DNA from: Strigamia acuminata
Taxonomy: Eukaryota > Arthropoda > Chilopoda > Geophilomorpha > Linotaeniidae
Reading direction: 5' to 3'
Length of the DNA: 60,000 nucleotides
Assembly: GCA_949358305.1 (NCBI GenBank)
Contig: OX442314.1
Span: forward strand, 5,523,087 to 5,583,086
The position numbers and the translations under genes were made by a program. This document shows positions 1 through 9,734 of the stretch, in pieces (the stretch's first letter is position 1; every line of letters starts with the position of its first letter). The notes under the pieces are model-generated. The model was not told the DNA's origin. It saw nothing but the letters and a program-made list of their open reading frames with translations, and ran no database searches.

Positions 1-1
1 C

Positions 2-175
2 CACTGGCGTCAGGCCTGCCCAAAACTGGCAAAGAAAAAAGCCGACGACAAGGCCGCAGAGCGTGAGGAGCTAGTGAAATTGCTCGCGAAGGAACAAGAA
101 AAAATCTTGAAGGAACTCACCGCCAAATTCGACAGTATGACAAAAAACTGGAACTCGCGGGCGGAACAAAAGTGA
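2..175 (+). CDS. gag: Gag C-terminus of gypsy A (partial)
   Basis: Reading from base 2 gives a frame beginning HWRQACPKL, the second half of a CCHC zinc knuckle (GHWxxxC) as in the Gag of element B. A Lys/Glu-rich tail follows and ends at TGA 173-175. Gag is the capsid-forming, RNA-packaging protein. Only about the last 57 residues are in the window. Pol is in the -1 frame and overlaps this tail; the shift site is at 142-148. Confidence 0.8.
   Translation, partial: HWRQACPKLAKKKADDKAAEREELVKLLAKEQEKILKELTAKFDSMTKNWNSRAEQK
142..148 (+). promoter_or_regulatory. -1 ribosomal frameshift heptamer A_AAA_AAC (gypsy A)
   Basis: In the gag frame the codons read ACA AAA AAC TGG, so the bases A-AAA-AAC fit the X_XXY_YYZ slippery rule. 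A -1 slip moves ribosomes into the frame that is open through the whole of pol. The gag stop is at 173-175, and pol has no ATG nearby, its first open codon run being continuous through this site. Element B has the same heptamer at the same place. I did not find a clear downstream pseudoknot by eye. Confidence 0.8.
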
Positions 176-3100
176 TTCCACATCCGCTCGCGATAACTTC
201 GAAAACGATGGACCTTACACTGGTGGAAAAACAAATTAAAGAAATGAAAAAATTGTTGGAATTCTTCGAGGAAGCTGCCAACGAGGAAGTCACAACTCCA
301 ACCAAAAAACGGAAATTCGAAATTAGAGACGAAGACGGTATAGCCAACGCTTTCATGACTTTGCCGCTTGACCAAGGGGCCAATCCTCTTAAAAAGCGAA
401 TACTTCGTTGCAACCTATCAACAGAAGCGAAGAGCGTACTGGCTAAAATACCAGTCTCTTTCGGCAAAAAGGTGTTAATGGGACTACTCGACTCGGGAGC
501 GGATCAGTCGTTTATCTCCACCGACTTATTCGAATCACTCGAAGAAAAAATACAGAAAAAATTACGGGGAATGAACGAGAATATTCGAGTTCTTACAGCA
601 GCGGGAGAAGTTAGAGCAGTGGGGACGTTATCAACCGATTTTGTATGGGAAGGAGGCACGATTAAGCATTTCTTCATCGTGTTACCAACCCGAGACACAA
701 TCCTGCTGATAGGAATGGATTTGATGGAACGGATGAACATCCAGCCCAACCCAGTCACACGTTCGTGGAATTACATCGACAACCACGAGGACCCACGACT
801 ACCCATAATACCTCCGGAACTCCTAGACAAAGCTAAGGACGACGAGGAATGGGGAGGAGGCGAAATTAAGAAGTTCATCCAAGACTATAATTTTAAGTCG
901 TTTAATACTATCCTCCAAGAGGAGAATTTAATACATAATCTGGCCATGGACGCCAATCTTGGAGAAGAACAAACGAAACTCCTCGAGGAAATGCTCAAGA
1001 AGCACTCGAAGAACTTAAATAAAGATCCAGGAAAGACTAGTTACGTAATGCACGAGATCGAATTGGTTACGGGAAAACCGGTGCGAGTACCTTTTAAAAC
1101 TATGAATCCCCAAAAGAGACATATCGTAAGAACGATGTGCAACGAGTTGCTCGAAAAAGGGATCGTGTCGCACGCCATCGGAGAATATGGAATGAGGATT
1201 GTCCTCGTCATGCGACCAGGCTCCGAACCGCGCCTCTGCATCGATTATAGACCTTTAAACGCCATAACCGTCATCGACCCCATCCAAATGCCGTCAATAG
1301 AAGCGATTCTACGGGAGCTCGCCCCATTTAACTGGGTCACGACCATGGACTTGTCCAAGGGTTACTGGCAGGTTGAATTGCGGGAAGAGGATAAAGAGAA
1401 AACAGCTTTTTGGGCACCACAGGGTCGACTGATGTTTAATGTAATGCCCTTCGGGTTAGTAAACGCACCCGCCACCTTTCAAAAACTAATAGAAAAAGTT
1501 CTCGGCGATGCCTTACACAAATACGCATGGGCTTACCTCGATGATATAGTCATAGTCTCCCAAACTTTTGAAGATCACCTGATACACGTGAATGACGTCA
1601 TGGAGCGACTCACAAAAGCCGGTCTAAACATTCATCCAGGGAAAAGTAAATTTTGCCGCAAAGAATTGGCATTCCTGGGTTACACAGTCGGAACAGGTGG
1701 CCTATCCATCGACCCGAAAAAGACCCAGGCGATTAGCCAGTTCCCCGCCCCGGAAGATGTAAAAGGAGTCCAACGTTTCATGGGCATGGTGAATTTCTTC
1801 AATCGATTGCTCCCAAATTTGGCAGACGTCGCGGCGCCCATCACAGATCTGTTACGCAACGATAAAGATTTCGAGTGGACTGACCACTGCGAAACATCGT
1901 TTAACAAAATAAAACAAATGCTGATCGATGTAAAACGAATTCCCCTACCAGATCTTAATCGAGAATTCACTCTTCACACCGACGCCAGTCGAATTGGCCT
2001 AGGTGCTGCGTTGCTTCAAAAGCATGACATCGACGGAGTAGTGTTAGAGGTCCCGACGATGTTCATCAGCCGGAAATTACAAGCAGCCGAAAAGAATTAT
2101 AATGCGACAGAGTTAGAATGTCTAGCCGTCGTCTGGGCAATCCGAAAATTCAGACCATACCTGGAATTTACCAAGTTCAACGTACAAACTGACCACGAAG
2201 CACTAAAGTGGTTAATGGCGTTGAAGGAACCGTCCGGAAGAATGGCTCGCTGGCAGCTAGAATTAATGGCTTGTGACTTAATCATTGAATACCGACCCGG
2301 AAAATTCAACGTCGTGGCAGACGCCCTCTCACGAGCCCCAGCTTCAGACCCCGAAGACGAGACCGACTGCGGAGAGGACGACTCACGCCTCTTCTACTGT
2401 CCGAACCCCGTCCGAAAATGGGAATTTAAAAAGCTAAACGAATTACCCAAGGAGAAACTCGAGTCAGGAGACCAGAATTATTACAGTTATTGGCTCCGAG
2501 CGTACCAGTCGGTCAAGGACGCTCACCCAAATTATGAGCTAACAATAGAACCTCGAATCTCCGACAAGTACGTTCGAGCATTCGTCGCCCACGTAAGCAA
2601 GGGGACGAATAGCAAACCGCCCACCAGGGACGAATTAATAGCCGCCCAGATGGCAGACGACTTCTGTAAAACTTATCGAGACTTCATCACAGATAAAATA
2701 TTTCCCGACGAGAATTTCGACGAAATCCAACGTGAAGAATTCGAAAGAGAAGCCTCCACGTACTTAATCGAGGATGGACTTCTACTAAAACACCACCCGA
2801 ATTTCCGCGATGATCTGACGGAGACAGGAACTTCGATGAAAGTCGTTATACCCAGGAGTCTGCTGACAAGGTTTCTGTGGATGGTCCACGGACACCCGCT
2901 CGCCGGACATTCTGGAGTGGCCAGAACGATCTACCGAGCAAATCAACTTTATTTCTGGCCAAAAATGACCCGAGATATTGTTCGTTTTATTCATCACTGC
3001 CCCAGATGCCAAGCGTGCAAGCCGAGGACGCCCAAGAACTACGAGAGAATCTCACTTGGCCCTTTCGCACCCTTCGATTGCTGGAGCGTGGATTTAATGG

Positions 3101-4254
3101 GCCCAAAACCCACGTCATCCAATAAAAACAAATATATATTAGTAATCATGGATGTCGCGACTGGATGGCCCGAACTCTTTCCAATGGAGAGACCAACTAA
3201 GCAAAAAATCATTCGATGTTTGTACGAAGTGGCGCTTCATTTTGGATTCCCTCGAAAATTAATCTCCGATAATGGACCACAATTCGCGTCAAATTTGTAT
3301 AAAGACTTCTGTAAAAAATTCGACATCGAGACATCATATACATCAACCTATAATCCACGGGCCAATCCCGTCGAAAGGTTAAATCGCGATATAAAATATG
3401 CACTAGCAATTTTCACCGATGTTCACTCCAGCTGGGACGAATATCTTCGTGAAATTGCCTTCAGCATCCGCACAACGATCTCAAGGAACCGCAAATTTTC
3501 TCCCGCGTTTCTAAACTTCGCTCGGGAACTCAGAGTACCCTGGGACCCACGAATACCGGAGGAAATACTGGAAATTGATCCTGAGAAGCCTCATATTTAT
3601 GTCGACAGACTGGAGCAAATAATTTCGGCCACTTATCAGCACATGATGTCACACATATTCGACATGAGAGATCGTATTAGCATTGCTGGAAAGGATCGGC
3701 CCTTCTGCAATTTTAAAGTCAATGACCTCGTCTGGAAAGACACACATATTCAGTCCAGCGCCGATAAGGGGATCCACGCAGGCTTAGCAGACAAACGCGA
3801 CGGCCCGTACGTCATACTCGAAGCCCACGGCGGAAACGCTTTCAAGCTAAAAAGATTGGCAGATAACGTTAATTTTAGATCGATCCACGCCCGAGAATTA
3901 ACTCCATACTTACCTGAGTTTCCTCAAGAGGCTTGGACGGAATATCAGACGAAACCAGCGAAAAATCCAATTATTCGCGACATGTTTTTAGATGAACAAA
4001 CTGGCCCAACCAATTTAGTTCAAGATGAGTTACTCGAAGTGGCCGACGCCCCGGATGAGATTTCGGGGAGGGAGGAAATAGTCGCAGAATCTCCTAAAAA
4101 AGGAAAGCAATCAAACAAAAAGAAGACTACAGGAATCCCCAAACCTGATAAAATATACGGTATGCGCCGACACAAGCCAAACCCGTTCATAAAAGACGGG
4201 AAACTCGTCGGAAAACAAAAAGCGACTCCGGCCATTGTCTCAAACAATCGATAA
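142..4254 (+). CDS. pol: Pol polyprotein of gypsy A (PR-RT-RNaseH-IN)
   Basis: Read from the frameshift site this is about 1370 residues; a GTG at 172 is only an apparent start. Residue numbers are counted from that GTG. The aspartic protease has LLDSGADQSF near residue 105. Reverse transcriptase has YLDDIVIVS near 455. RNase H has HTDASR near 601. Integrase has an HHCC zinc finger (HPLAGHSG...HHCPRCQAC), a D in DLMGPKP, D1033 in SDNGPQF and E1068 in NPVER. A GPY/F-type module (KRDGPYVIL) lies in the C-terminal part. All catalytic motifs are present and the frame is unbroken, so this is a potentially active polymerase and integrase. Integrase D to E spacing is 34 residues, one less than the usual 35. 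The product copies element RNA into cDNA and inserts it. Confidence 0.95.
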   Translation, partial: KKLELAGGTKVIPHPLAITSKTMDLTLVEKQIKEMKKLLEFFEEAANEEVTTPTKKRKFEIRDEDGIANAFMTLPLDQGANPLKKRILRCNLSTEAKSVLAKIPVSFGKKVLMGLLDSGADQSFISTDLFESLEEKIQKKLRGMNENIRVLTAAGEVRAVGTLSTDFVWEGGTIKHFFIVLPTRDTILLIGMDLMERMNIQPNPVTRSWNYIDNHEDPRLPIIPPELLDKAKDDEEWGGGEIKKFIQDYNFKSFNTILQEENLIHNLAMDANLGEEQTKLLEEMLKKHSKNLNKDPGKTSYVMHEIELVTGKPVRVPFKTMNPQKRHIVRTMCNELLEKGIVSHAIGEYGMRIVLVMRPGSEPRLCIDYRPLNAITVIDPIQMPSIEAILRELAPFNWVTTMDLSKGYWQVELREEDKEKTAFWAPQGRLMFNVMPFGLVNAPATFQKLIEKVLGDALHKYAWAYLDDIVIVSQTFEDHLIHVNDVMERLTKAGLNIHPGKSKFCRKELAFLGYTVGTGGLSIDPKKTQAISQFPAPEDVKGVQRFMGMVNFFNRLLPNLADVAAPITDLLRNDKDFEWTDHCETSFNKIKQMLIDVKRIPLPDLNREFTLHTDASRIGLGAALLQKHDIDGVVLEVPTMFISRKLQAAEKNYNATELECLAVVWAIRKFRPYLEFTKFNVQTDHEALKWLMALKEPSGRMARWQLELMACDLIIEYRPGKFNVVADALSRAPASDPEDETDCGEDDSRLFYCPNPVRKWEFKKLNELPKEKLESGDQNYYSYWLRAYQSVKDAHPNYELTIEPRISDKYVRAFVAHVSKGTNSKPPTRDELIAAQMADDFCKTYRDFITDKIFPDENFDEIQREEFEREASTYLIEDGLLLKHHPNFRDDLTETGTSMKVVIPRSLLTRFLWMVHGHPLAGHSGVARTIYRANQLYFWPKMTRDIVRFIHHCPRCQACKPRTPKNYERISLGPFAPFDCWSVDLMGPKPTSSNKNKYILVIMDVATGWPELFPMERPTKQKIIRCLYEVALHFGFPRKLISDNGPQFASNLYKDFCKKFDIETSYTSTYNPRANPVERLNRDIKYALAIFTDVHSSWDEYLREIAFSIRTTISRNRKFSPAFLNFARELRVPWDPRIPEEILEIDPEKPHIYVDRLEQIISATYQHMMSHIFDMRDRISIAGKDRPFCNFKVNDLVWKDTHIQSSADKGIHAGLADKRDGPYVILEAHGGNAFKLKRLADNVNFRSIHARELTPYLPEFPQEAWTEYQTKPAKNPIIRDMFLDEQTGPTNLVQDELLEVADAPDEISGREEIVAESPKKGKQSNKKKTTGIPKPDKIYGMRRHKPNPFIKDGKLVGKQKATPAIVSNNR

Positions 4255-4432
4255 AAACAACCACAGGGGGGACACCTGTTACGTCCCACAATGCGTCTTA
4301 ATTGGCCAAACCAATCAAAGATGACATGAGACTAATAGTTAACCTCTAACCCGACCCACACTTATCACTGTCATCTCCGACTAAGCAACGATCACCTCGA
4401 GACAGCCGTGAAATCAAATTAGTTTCCGAAAA
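4255..4432 (+). other. Pol to ORF3 spacer of gypsy A
   Basis: No coding potential seen. An AG-ended pyrimidine-poor site (AAATTAG, about 4422) just before the ORF3 ATG could be a splice acceptor for a subgenomic RNA, but this is weak. Confidence 0.3.
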
Positions 4433-7400
4433 ATGAGAAATGATTGGAAGAAAGAAATTGAACGGGCCGTAAACAACGCTTCCGAGGATGACGATGAAGA
4501 TCAAGTGGATTTGTTACAAATCATTGTAAACAACGAAGAGGGAAATTGGGACGAACCCAATGAACCCGATGTCCAACCCGACGTAAGTAAAAAATAGAAA
4601 AAATTCAATTATCGATAATCAAAAATACGAAATAAGTTCGTGGACTGACCACAAACGAAGAAATAATTTAACTTTAAGTGACAAATTATCAAAATTAATC
4701 AAATACCGAAAGAAAAATTAACTTCAAGACACGTGGTCGAAAAGCACATGGCCGACCATGACGCCATCTTGTGTTAGACGAAAGAATCTCTACAAAAATA
4801 TGACAAATTAATCAACGATCCTAATATATTTATTAATATTCTAATATTTAGGACGGATATCGCACTACGTGGGGGCAAATCGACCCGAAAAGAGTTTCCG
4901 CAGGCAGCTTATGGCGCGAAGTAATCCCCATACTGTTCCGACAAGCGCTCGAAGAAGCGGTCGACTTTGAACCATGGAAAATTCGCCTTTTATTGTCCCG
5001 TGCGATCAGCCGCTACTGGTCCAGCCAGCAAACGTTGATCCACTACATGCCGCGCCAATATCAAGCAGCTTTACGGGCAGTTATCTCGAGAAATATGGAC
5101 CCGCCAGCGCCAATCCCGAATCCACTAATCCGAGCCGCCTTTCCTGACGACCAGCGAGGATGGGACGTTTACGAACAATGGCGCGACGCCGAAACAGATG
5201 AAGAAAAACACCAGATTCATATGGCATATTACGAAGAAGTAAGGCGGACCGCACATGACGAGGTTTTCAATTATCTACAGCCGGACGGTTACTCGACCGA
5301 GGAAATCAGGTTTTGGCTCCTTCAGATCCGCGAAGACCGGCCCGACCGCCCAGATTGGAGACCGAGACACGGTTTCATCACCTCGCAACGAGCAATGCAT
5401 CAATTGCATTTTTTGGGCTTCTTTGGTCGCAAACGCCAGAAGGCCGAGAAACGTCTCTCCAACGAGCACGACGAAGCAGGCTGCTCAGCGAAGAAACCAT
5501 GCCTGGACAAGCCAAGCACTTCCAGCAGCGCGCAGAATAAGAAACCCGCGACAGAGAAACGCCTGGCCAAACCAAGCGCTCTCTCTCGCCTGGGAAAGAC
5601 GGAGATCCCACAAACATCGCGATTTCAATCCAGGGATGCCCCGTCAACCAGCCGAAGAAGAGAAAATGTACGCGAACGCCCCGACCGCCGAGAAGATCAA
5701 CGCCGACGCGATAGGAACCAAGAAAATTGGGACGATTATCGTAGAAATTACTTCCGACGGCGGGAAGAAAACAAGGAATCCTGGAATAGACACCGAGAGG
5801 AGTTCCTGCGCGAACGTGATGAAAGAGCCCGACGTGAACGAGAGAACCTCCGTCTACAAGACGAACGAAGAAGGAGAGGATCGGAGAGTCGCGCACGTTC
5901 ATGGAAAGCGTATCGTGAAGAAGAAATTCGACAGCGAGATAGGAGGCGCTGCGAAGATACACGATCAATTCGGGACAGTCCCGAACCAATGAAGATCGAC
6001 GATGAGGTAATTATCGACGAGGTCCCCGAGCAAAAGAAGATGTATACTCAGGCGGACCTCCTCGCGGTAGTTATGCAATACCAACAAATGCAGCCGAAAC
6101 CAGTCTACCGCCCGACTCCCTCGACCGCCTCGAGTCTAGAGACGGCGCCAAGTGCTTTCATCAAGCCGGAACTCTCGCAGACGAGAAGCGTAACATCCAG
6201 CGTCAGCCTCCCAAGCGCCTTTCGCAAGAAAGTGATAATCGGCGCACCGACACTGAGTTCTGAAGAACAACTCAGACATCGAGAAGCTCGCTTTGGACCG
6301 GCCAAAGTCGAACCTCTCCCAACTATCCCCGAAGCCTCAACTTCAACGAGAACTCCAATCGTTTGGGACAAGCCCGAACCGGAAAAATCAAGACGTCTGG
6401 TCAGATCTGTGCCTCAGCCAACGACATCCACGGGACCCAATCCGATGTTGCCAGCCCCAGCAGTCATCCAAGCCTCGACTCCAATCAACCCTTCGGAGGT
6501 AACGTTGCAACAGTTTCTGGAGGTAACGACCGTGGAGCAAGCTAGAGCGCTGTTGTGCGAGATGGACTCCTACCAACAAAACGTGATCCAAAACGTCATC
6601 ACGAACCTTCAGCGGATCTCGATTGAATATACGCAGAACAAAAATCGGGATCATCCAAATTGGAATACGAGGATCGTGGTTGCCATTACCGACTTGATGT
6701 CGATTTTGCTGGCCGCCGCCACCTTCCGAAACGCACGTGTTGCTGTGGCAGCCTGGATCGTGGTGGCCCACGAGGGTTTCCAAGTCCCGCCGGCTCTCGT
6801 AGACAGCTGGACCCGCCTAGTGCCCTCTGCGGCAGTAATTCGAGCCCAAATGGTGGCCCAGGACCCGGATCCAGAGACCTCCTATCAGAACGTTCGAGCG
6901 ATCATCCAACACCCACGCCCGTCGTCTTCAGTGACCACACCCGTCGTGGAAACTCCGGCTCCCAGGGATCCGACGCCTCCTCCTCCGCCTCCGCCGAAGG
7001 AAAATAGACCTTCCGAACCACTGGCCGAACCAGTCTCGCTCAAAAAGAAGGAAACAAAAGGAAAATTGCTCCGCCCAAAATCGAGCATGAAAGCTTCAAA
7101 GACGGCCGAACCTCAGATCGCCGCCAGACTCCGGATGTACTTCCCGGGGTTGTCCTTGACGAAGGATACTGAAACAAAATTACTCCAAACCCCAGACCGT
7201 GGCTATTCTCTTTATGTCTGGATGAAGAACGCTATCGAAGCTGGAGCCGGAGGCGATCGCTTCATCCAGCATCAACGACTACTCCGAGCCCATCGCGCGC
7301 CAACCAGCATTGCCGAGGCCCAAAGAATCCATCACACCAATCAGGGAATGTCGCCCTTTTTGCCGCCAATTTGGGCCCACGAACGAACGGGGAATCCGCT

Positions 7401-7542
7401 GGAAGCACCAGGTCACTTACGTTTCTACTTGAACGAGAGCGAAGACCCCTCGGACTACTCTTCAAAATTGACCACATCTCCCAACCTGGACGAACCAAGT
7501 TCGGAAGATAAGCCAAGTTACGCCGATAACTTGAAGAAATAA
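4433..7542 (+). CDS. Spliced third ORF of gypsy A, unknown function
   Basis: I join exon 4433-4582 (50 codons from ATG; donor GTAAGT at 4583) to 4852-7542 (acceptor ATATTTAG just before). The join is in frame and gives about 946 residues. Exon 1 is acidic. After a helical N-terminal region comes an Arg/Glu-rich low-complexity stretch (roughly 315-417), then Ser/Pro-rich sequence including a proline run, and a compact C-terminal region (roughly 800-900). I see no signal peptide, no transmembrane helix and no furin site, so it is not an obvious Env. Homologous blocks occur in the third ORF of element B (LLCEMDSYQQNV versus VLQKLDAYQSAQ; RLLRAHRAP versus RLLRARLAP). Possibilities are a second capsid-like or nucleic-acid-binding accessory protein. 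Function is not assigned. Confidence 0.75.
4583..4851 (+). other. Intron in the third ORF of gypsy A
   Basis: It begins GTAAGT and ends TATTTAG, is 269 bp long, and contains in-frame stops that splicing would remove. Element B has an intron of 271 bp at the equivalent position, near the start of its third ORF. Position and length are thus kept between two diverged elements. Confidence 0.75.
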
Positions 7543-7725
7543 TTAATTACATATTCATAACGAGAAGACTGTCTTCTCTAAAAAACCCTGAAATTATTTA
7601 TGTATCAATTTCAAGAATGTAAAATATTTTGTTCATCATTCATCATTATTTAATAAAAAGATTATTTATGATTAAAGATACTGCTCCACCTTTATTTAAA
7701 GGGGGGGCCCCGATGATTTATTCTC

Positions 7726-7736
7726 GGGGAGGGACG
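7726..7736 (+). other. Polypurine tract of gypsy A
   Basis: GGGGAGGGA followed by CG lies directly upstream of the LTR start TGTGGTGATTC, the expected position for the plus-strand primer of reverse transcription. A longer G-run (GGGGGGG at 7701) sits 25 bp upstream. Confidence 0.7.
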
Positions 7737-8367
7737 TGTGGTGATTCAGCATCACCTGAAGAAGTAATTAGCGGTGATTATTGTGTTACTAATACTCGCC
7801 ACTAGAGCGCGCTAGAAATACCGACTAGACTGACTAGTCGCGTGTTTCTGCGAACCTGCATAATCAGAAGGATTTGCATATGACGTCATTTCCGGTTAAT
7901 ATATATAGCCAATGCTTGACCGGAAACGACACTACAGTTACCACATTTCAGCAAGAGCACCATTTACCTCACCTTTCAGGCCGTTTCACGGATTGATCGA
8001 GGACCGGTGCCCGCTGACCATTTCAACTGTACAACAGCCACATTTATTTAGCGTAGCCAATCTACGCTAGAATAAATATTCGAACGATATTCGTTTAATT
8101 CGCACGAGAAAGCGAATTCTCGCGTGTTCATAATAACACGTGGAAATACCCTAGACAACAAACATAGACCACGCGTAGGACTAAACAATTGGATCCGCCA
8201 TTGTTTAGCGGCAACTCGTATTCGCAGCCGAATCCGAGGACCAACACAGGAAACATCTTGACTTATATTTGTATTAGTAAGCGTGTTTTAATAAAGCAGT
8301 ATTTGAAATATATTGTATTCCCGAGTGTATTATTTATTATCTTTAACCACAAAGTCGAATCACGACA
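7737..8367 (+). repeat. 3' LTR of gypsy A (631 bp)
   Basis: It starts TGTGGTGATTC and ends GAATCACGACA, an 11-bp terminal inverted repeat with one mismatch and the usual TG..CA ends. It has a promoter cluster near 7871-7908 and AATAAA signals at about 8071 and 8289. The boundary is supported on the right by the abrupt start of DEG/ENaC coding sequence. Only one LTR is in the window. Confidence 0.85.
7871..7908 (+). promoter_or_regulatory. LTR A core promoter: octamer, CRE, ETS-like, TATA
   Basis: Within 40 bp are ATTTGCAT (octamer-like), TGACGTCA (CRE/ATF palindrome, 7881-7888), TTTCCGG (ETS-like) and TAATATATATAG (TATA-like, 7897-7908). The order and spacing are those of a U3 enhancer plus TATA promoter. 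The motifs are read directly; their activity is inferred. Confidence 0.55.
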
Positions 8368-8608
8368 AACTTAAGTAATACATTACTCTATCGTGTGTCT
8401 GATAAGTGAGCATGCATGTGCAAAATAGGAGCAAAATTAGCCAAAATATGTGACGTCTGCTCCAATGTTTTCTACTGTTTACGAAATCATCCAGACCCAT
8501 TAAACCGCAGTTCGGTTTGTTGGCGTAATCTTTTATCACGAGTTGAATTTCTGTACGTAGTTTTCTTAATCTTCGCATATTTCTTCCGATCAAGTAATTT
8601 CTTTGCAT
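8368..8608 (-). pseudogene. DEG/ENaC paralogue 3, first exon only, truncated by gypsy A
   Basis: The minus strand from ATG 8608 encodes about 78 residues (MQRNYLIGRNMRRL... to DRVMYYLS) that are about 75% identical to the start of the two DEG/ENaC genes further right. It includes the N-terminal cytoplasmic region, the DDFVNSRKH block and TM1 (FWLILLLFCTCML). The frame is open up to the LTR of element A, then stops matching. The rest of the gene, if it survives, lies left of the window on the far side of element A. This shows at least three tandem copies of the gene existed. As it stands it can make only a TM1 fragment. Confidence 0.85.
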
Positions 8609-8753
8609 TTTACAGCTGTATTTTCTGTATGGTTGGCTAGACCACAGCTGAGTTCAGACTTGTCTCTTGTCTTCTGTTTACTATAATGTCTTATTTCTTA
8701 TGGTAACTACTTCCATGACGATTATTGATTCAATTATTTCTTGCCAACCTGAC
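8609..8753. other. Unassigned sequence upstream of paralogue 3
   Basis: This would be the 5' flank of the truncated gene. I see no other coding or repeat signal. Confidence 0.3.
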
Positions 8754-8927
8754 TGTATAATTTAGACGTTGGGAGATAATTACATTGTTTAATTATTTAT
8801 GGCAATGTTGTTCGTTTTACCGTCAATTTTTACCAGAGAATGTATAATTTAGACGTTGGGAGATAATTACATTGTTTAATTATTTATGGCAATGTTGTTC
8901 GTTTTACCGTCAATTTTTACCAGAGAA
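8754..8927 (+). repeat. 87-bp tandem duplication
   Basis: The block starting TGTATAATTTAGACG (8754-8840) is followed by an apparently identical copy (8841-8927) and by the first five bases of a third. Perfect identity suggests a recent duplication, or an assembly artefact. Confidence 0.9.
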
Positions 8928-8989
8928 TGTATATCGGTCACGGTCCACACCCAATGACCTATAAAGTACAATCTCATCATTTTAGCGAC

Positions 8990-9715
8990 AAAAAATTCGT
9001 TAAAATTGTGTGGTCGCTAAAATGGGATTTTGCTAAAATGAGTTCGGCCACATTAGCCTTGTTTGTCGTGGGGAGAGCGGTTGCATCGAGAGGCGGGGAC
9101 CTGTCGGTGTCGGAGAGAGACAGTTTTTCGGAGGCCTGGGGGGTTGCTGACGAGGTCATGGGAGACGGTGGCTGTCGCGAGTGCCCCTCGTGCACAGAAG
9201 ATGTGCCGCTGCCCTGTTTGGCCATCTTAGAGGAGACCGCAGAGAAGAAACGTGGTGTAGAGGCAGACGGGGATCCGTTGGTCCCAGGTCCCAGCGATGC
9301 GGTGGTAGTGGCCGTTGTATCATGACGATGAGTGGATGGAAAGAGTGGCGGGGGGCGAGGAGCAACCGGGACTCGGCCGGAGACAAAAGGACGACGACGA
9401 CTGCCTCGAGGGAAAAGGTTGGAGAGTGGTGTTGTCGTGGCCAATACAGGACCTGTGTTGAGGGACGTGCCATTGTTGCCCTGGCCGTGCCAGATGTACA
9501 ACTGGGTCAGGATGATGAGAATGCCCGCTACGGCACCTGCTCAGAGCAAGCGCTCTGCGAACTACAGAATGATGTGGCTAAATTCGCTAAAATGGTGTGG
9601 TCGCTAAAATGGGGTTTTGCTAAAACGTGTCCTCTGCTGCGGAAATGTGATCTCATTTACGCTAAAATGAGATCGCTCAGATGGGCCTTAAAAATTAAAA
9701 TTCGCTAAAACGGGC
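8990..9715. mobile_element. GC-rich island bounded by TCGCTAAAA-type repeats
   Basis: A core at about 9050-9575, visibly richer in G+C than its AT-rich surroundings, lies between two direct repeats of about 50 bp (8993-9042 and 9580-9630; both carry GTGTGGTCGCTAAAATGGG). More TCGCTAAAA-like motifs lie outside (TTTTAGCGAC near 8980; TTCGCTAAAACGGG near 9700). The minus strand of the core has a long frame with a hydrophobic segment (AVAGILIILTQLYIW) followed by Ser/Pro/Thr-rich sequence. It could be a host exon captured by a MITE, but I do not recognise the protein. Confidence 0.4.
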
Positions 9716-9734
9716 GTCGCTAATAAGGAGGGAT

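Larger units (their letters stand above)
1..8367 (+). mobile_element. Ty3/gypsy LTR retrotransposon A, 5' end outside the window
   Basis: The order is gag tail, pol (protease, reverse transcriptase, RNase H, integrase), a spliced third ORF, a purine tract and a 3' LTR. That is a Ty3/gypsy (Metaviridae-type) layout with an extra 3' gene. The 5' LTR, primer site and most of gag lie left of base 1. Pol and the third ORF are uninterrupted, so this copy may be recent. The 3' LTR abuts a DEG/ENaC coding exon, so the element jumped into that gene. The 5' flank is not visible, so the target-site duplication cannot be verified. Confidence 0.95.

Noticed and set aside
5255-5992. Frames of 245 and 203 codons overlapping the third ORF of element A
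   Set aside because: Shadows of the Arg/Glu-rich low-complexity coding region; the main frame is supported by homology to element B.
4433-7542. Envelope gene
   Set aside because: The position after pol and the splicing suggest Env, but I see no signal peptide, hydrophobic fusion segment or membrane anchor.
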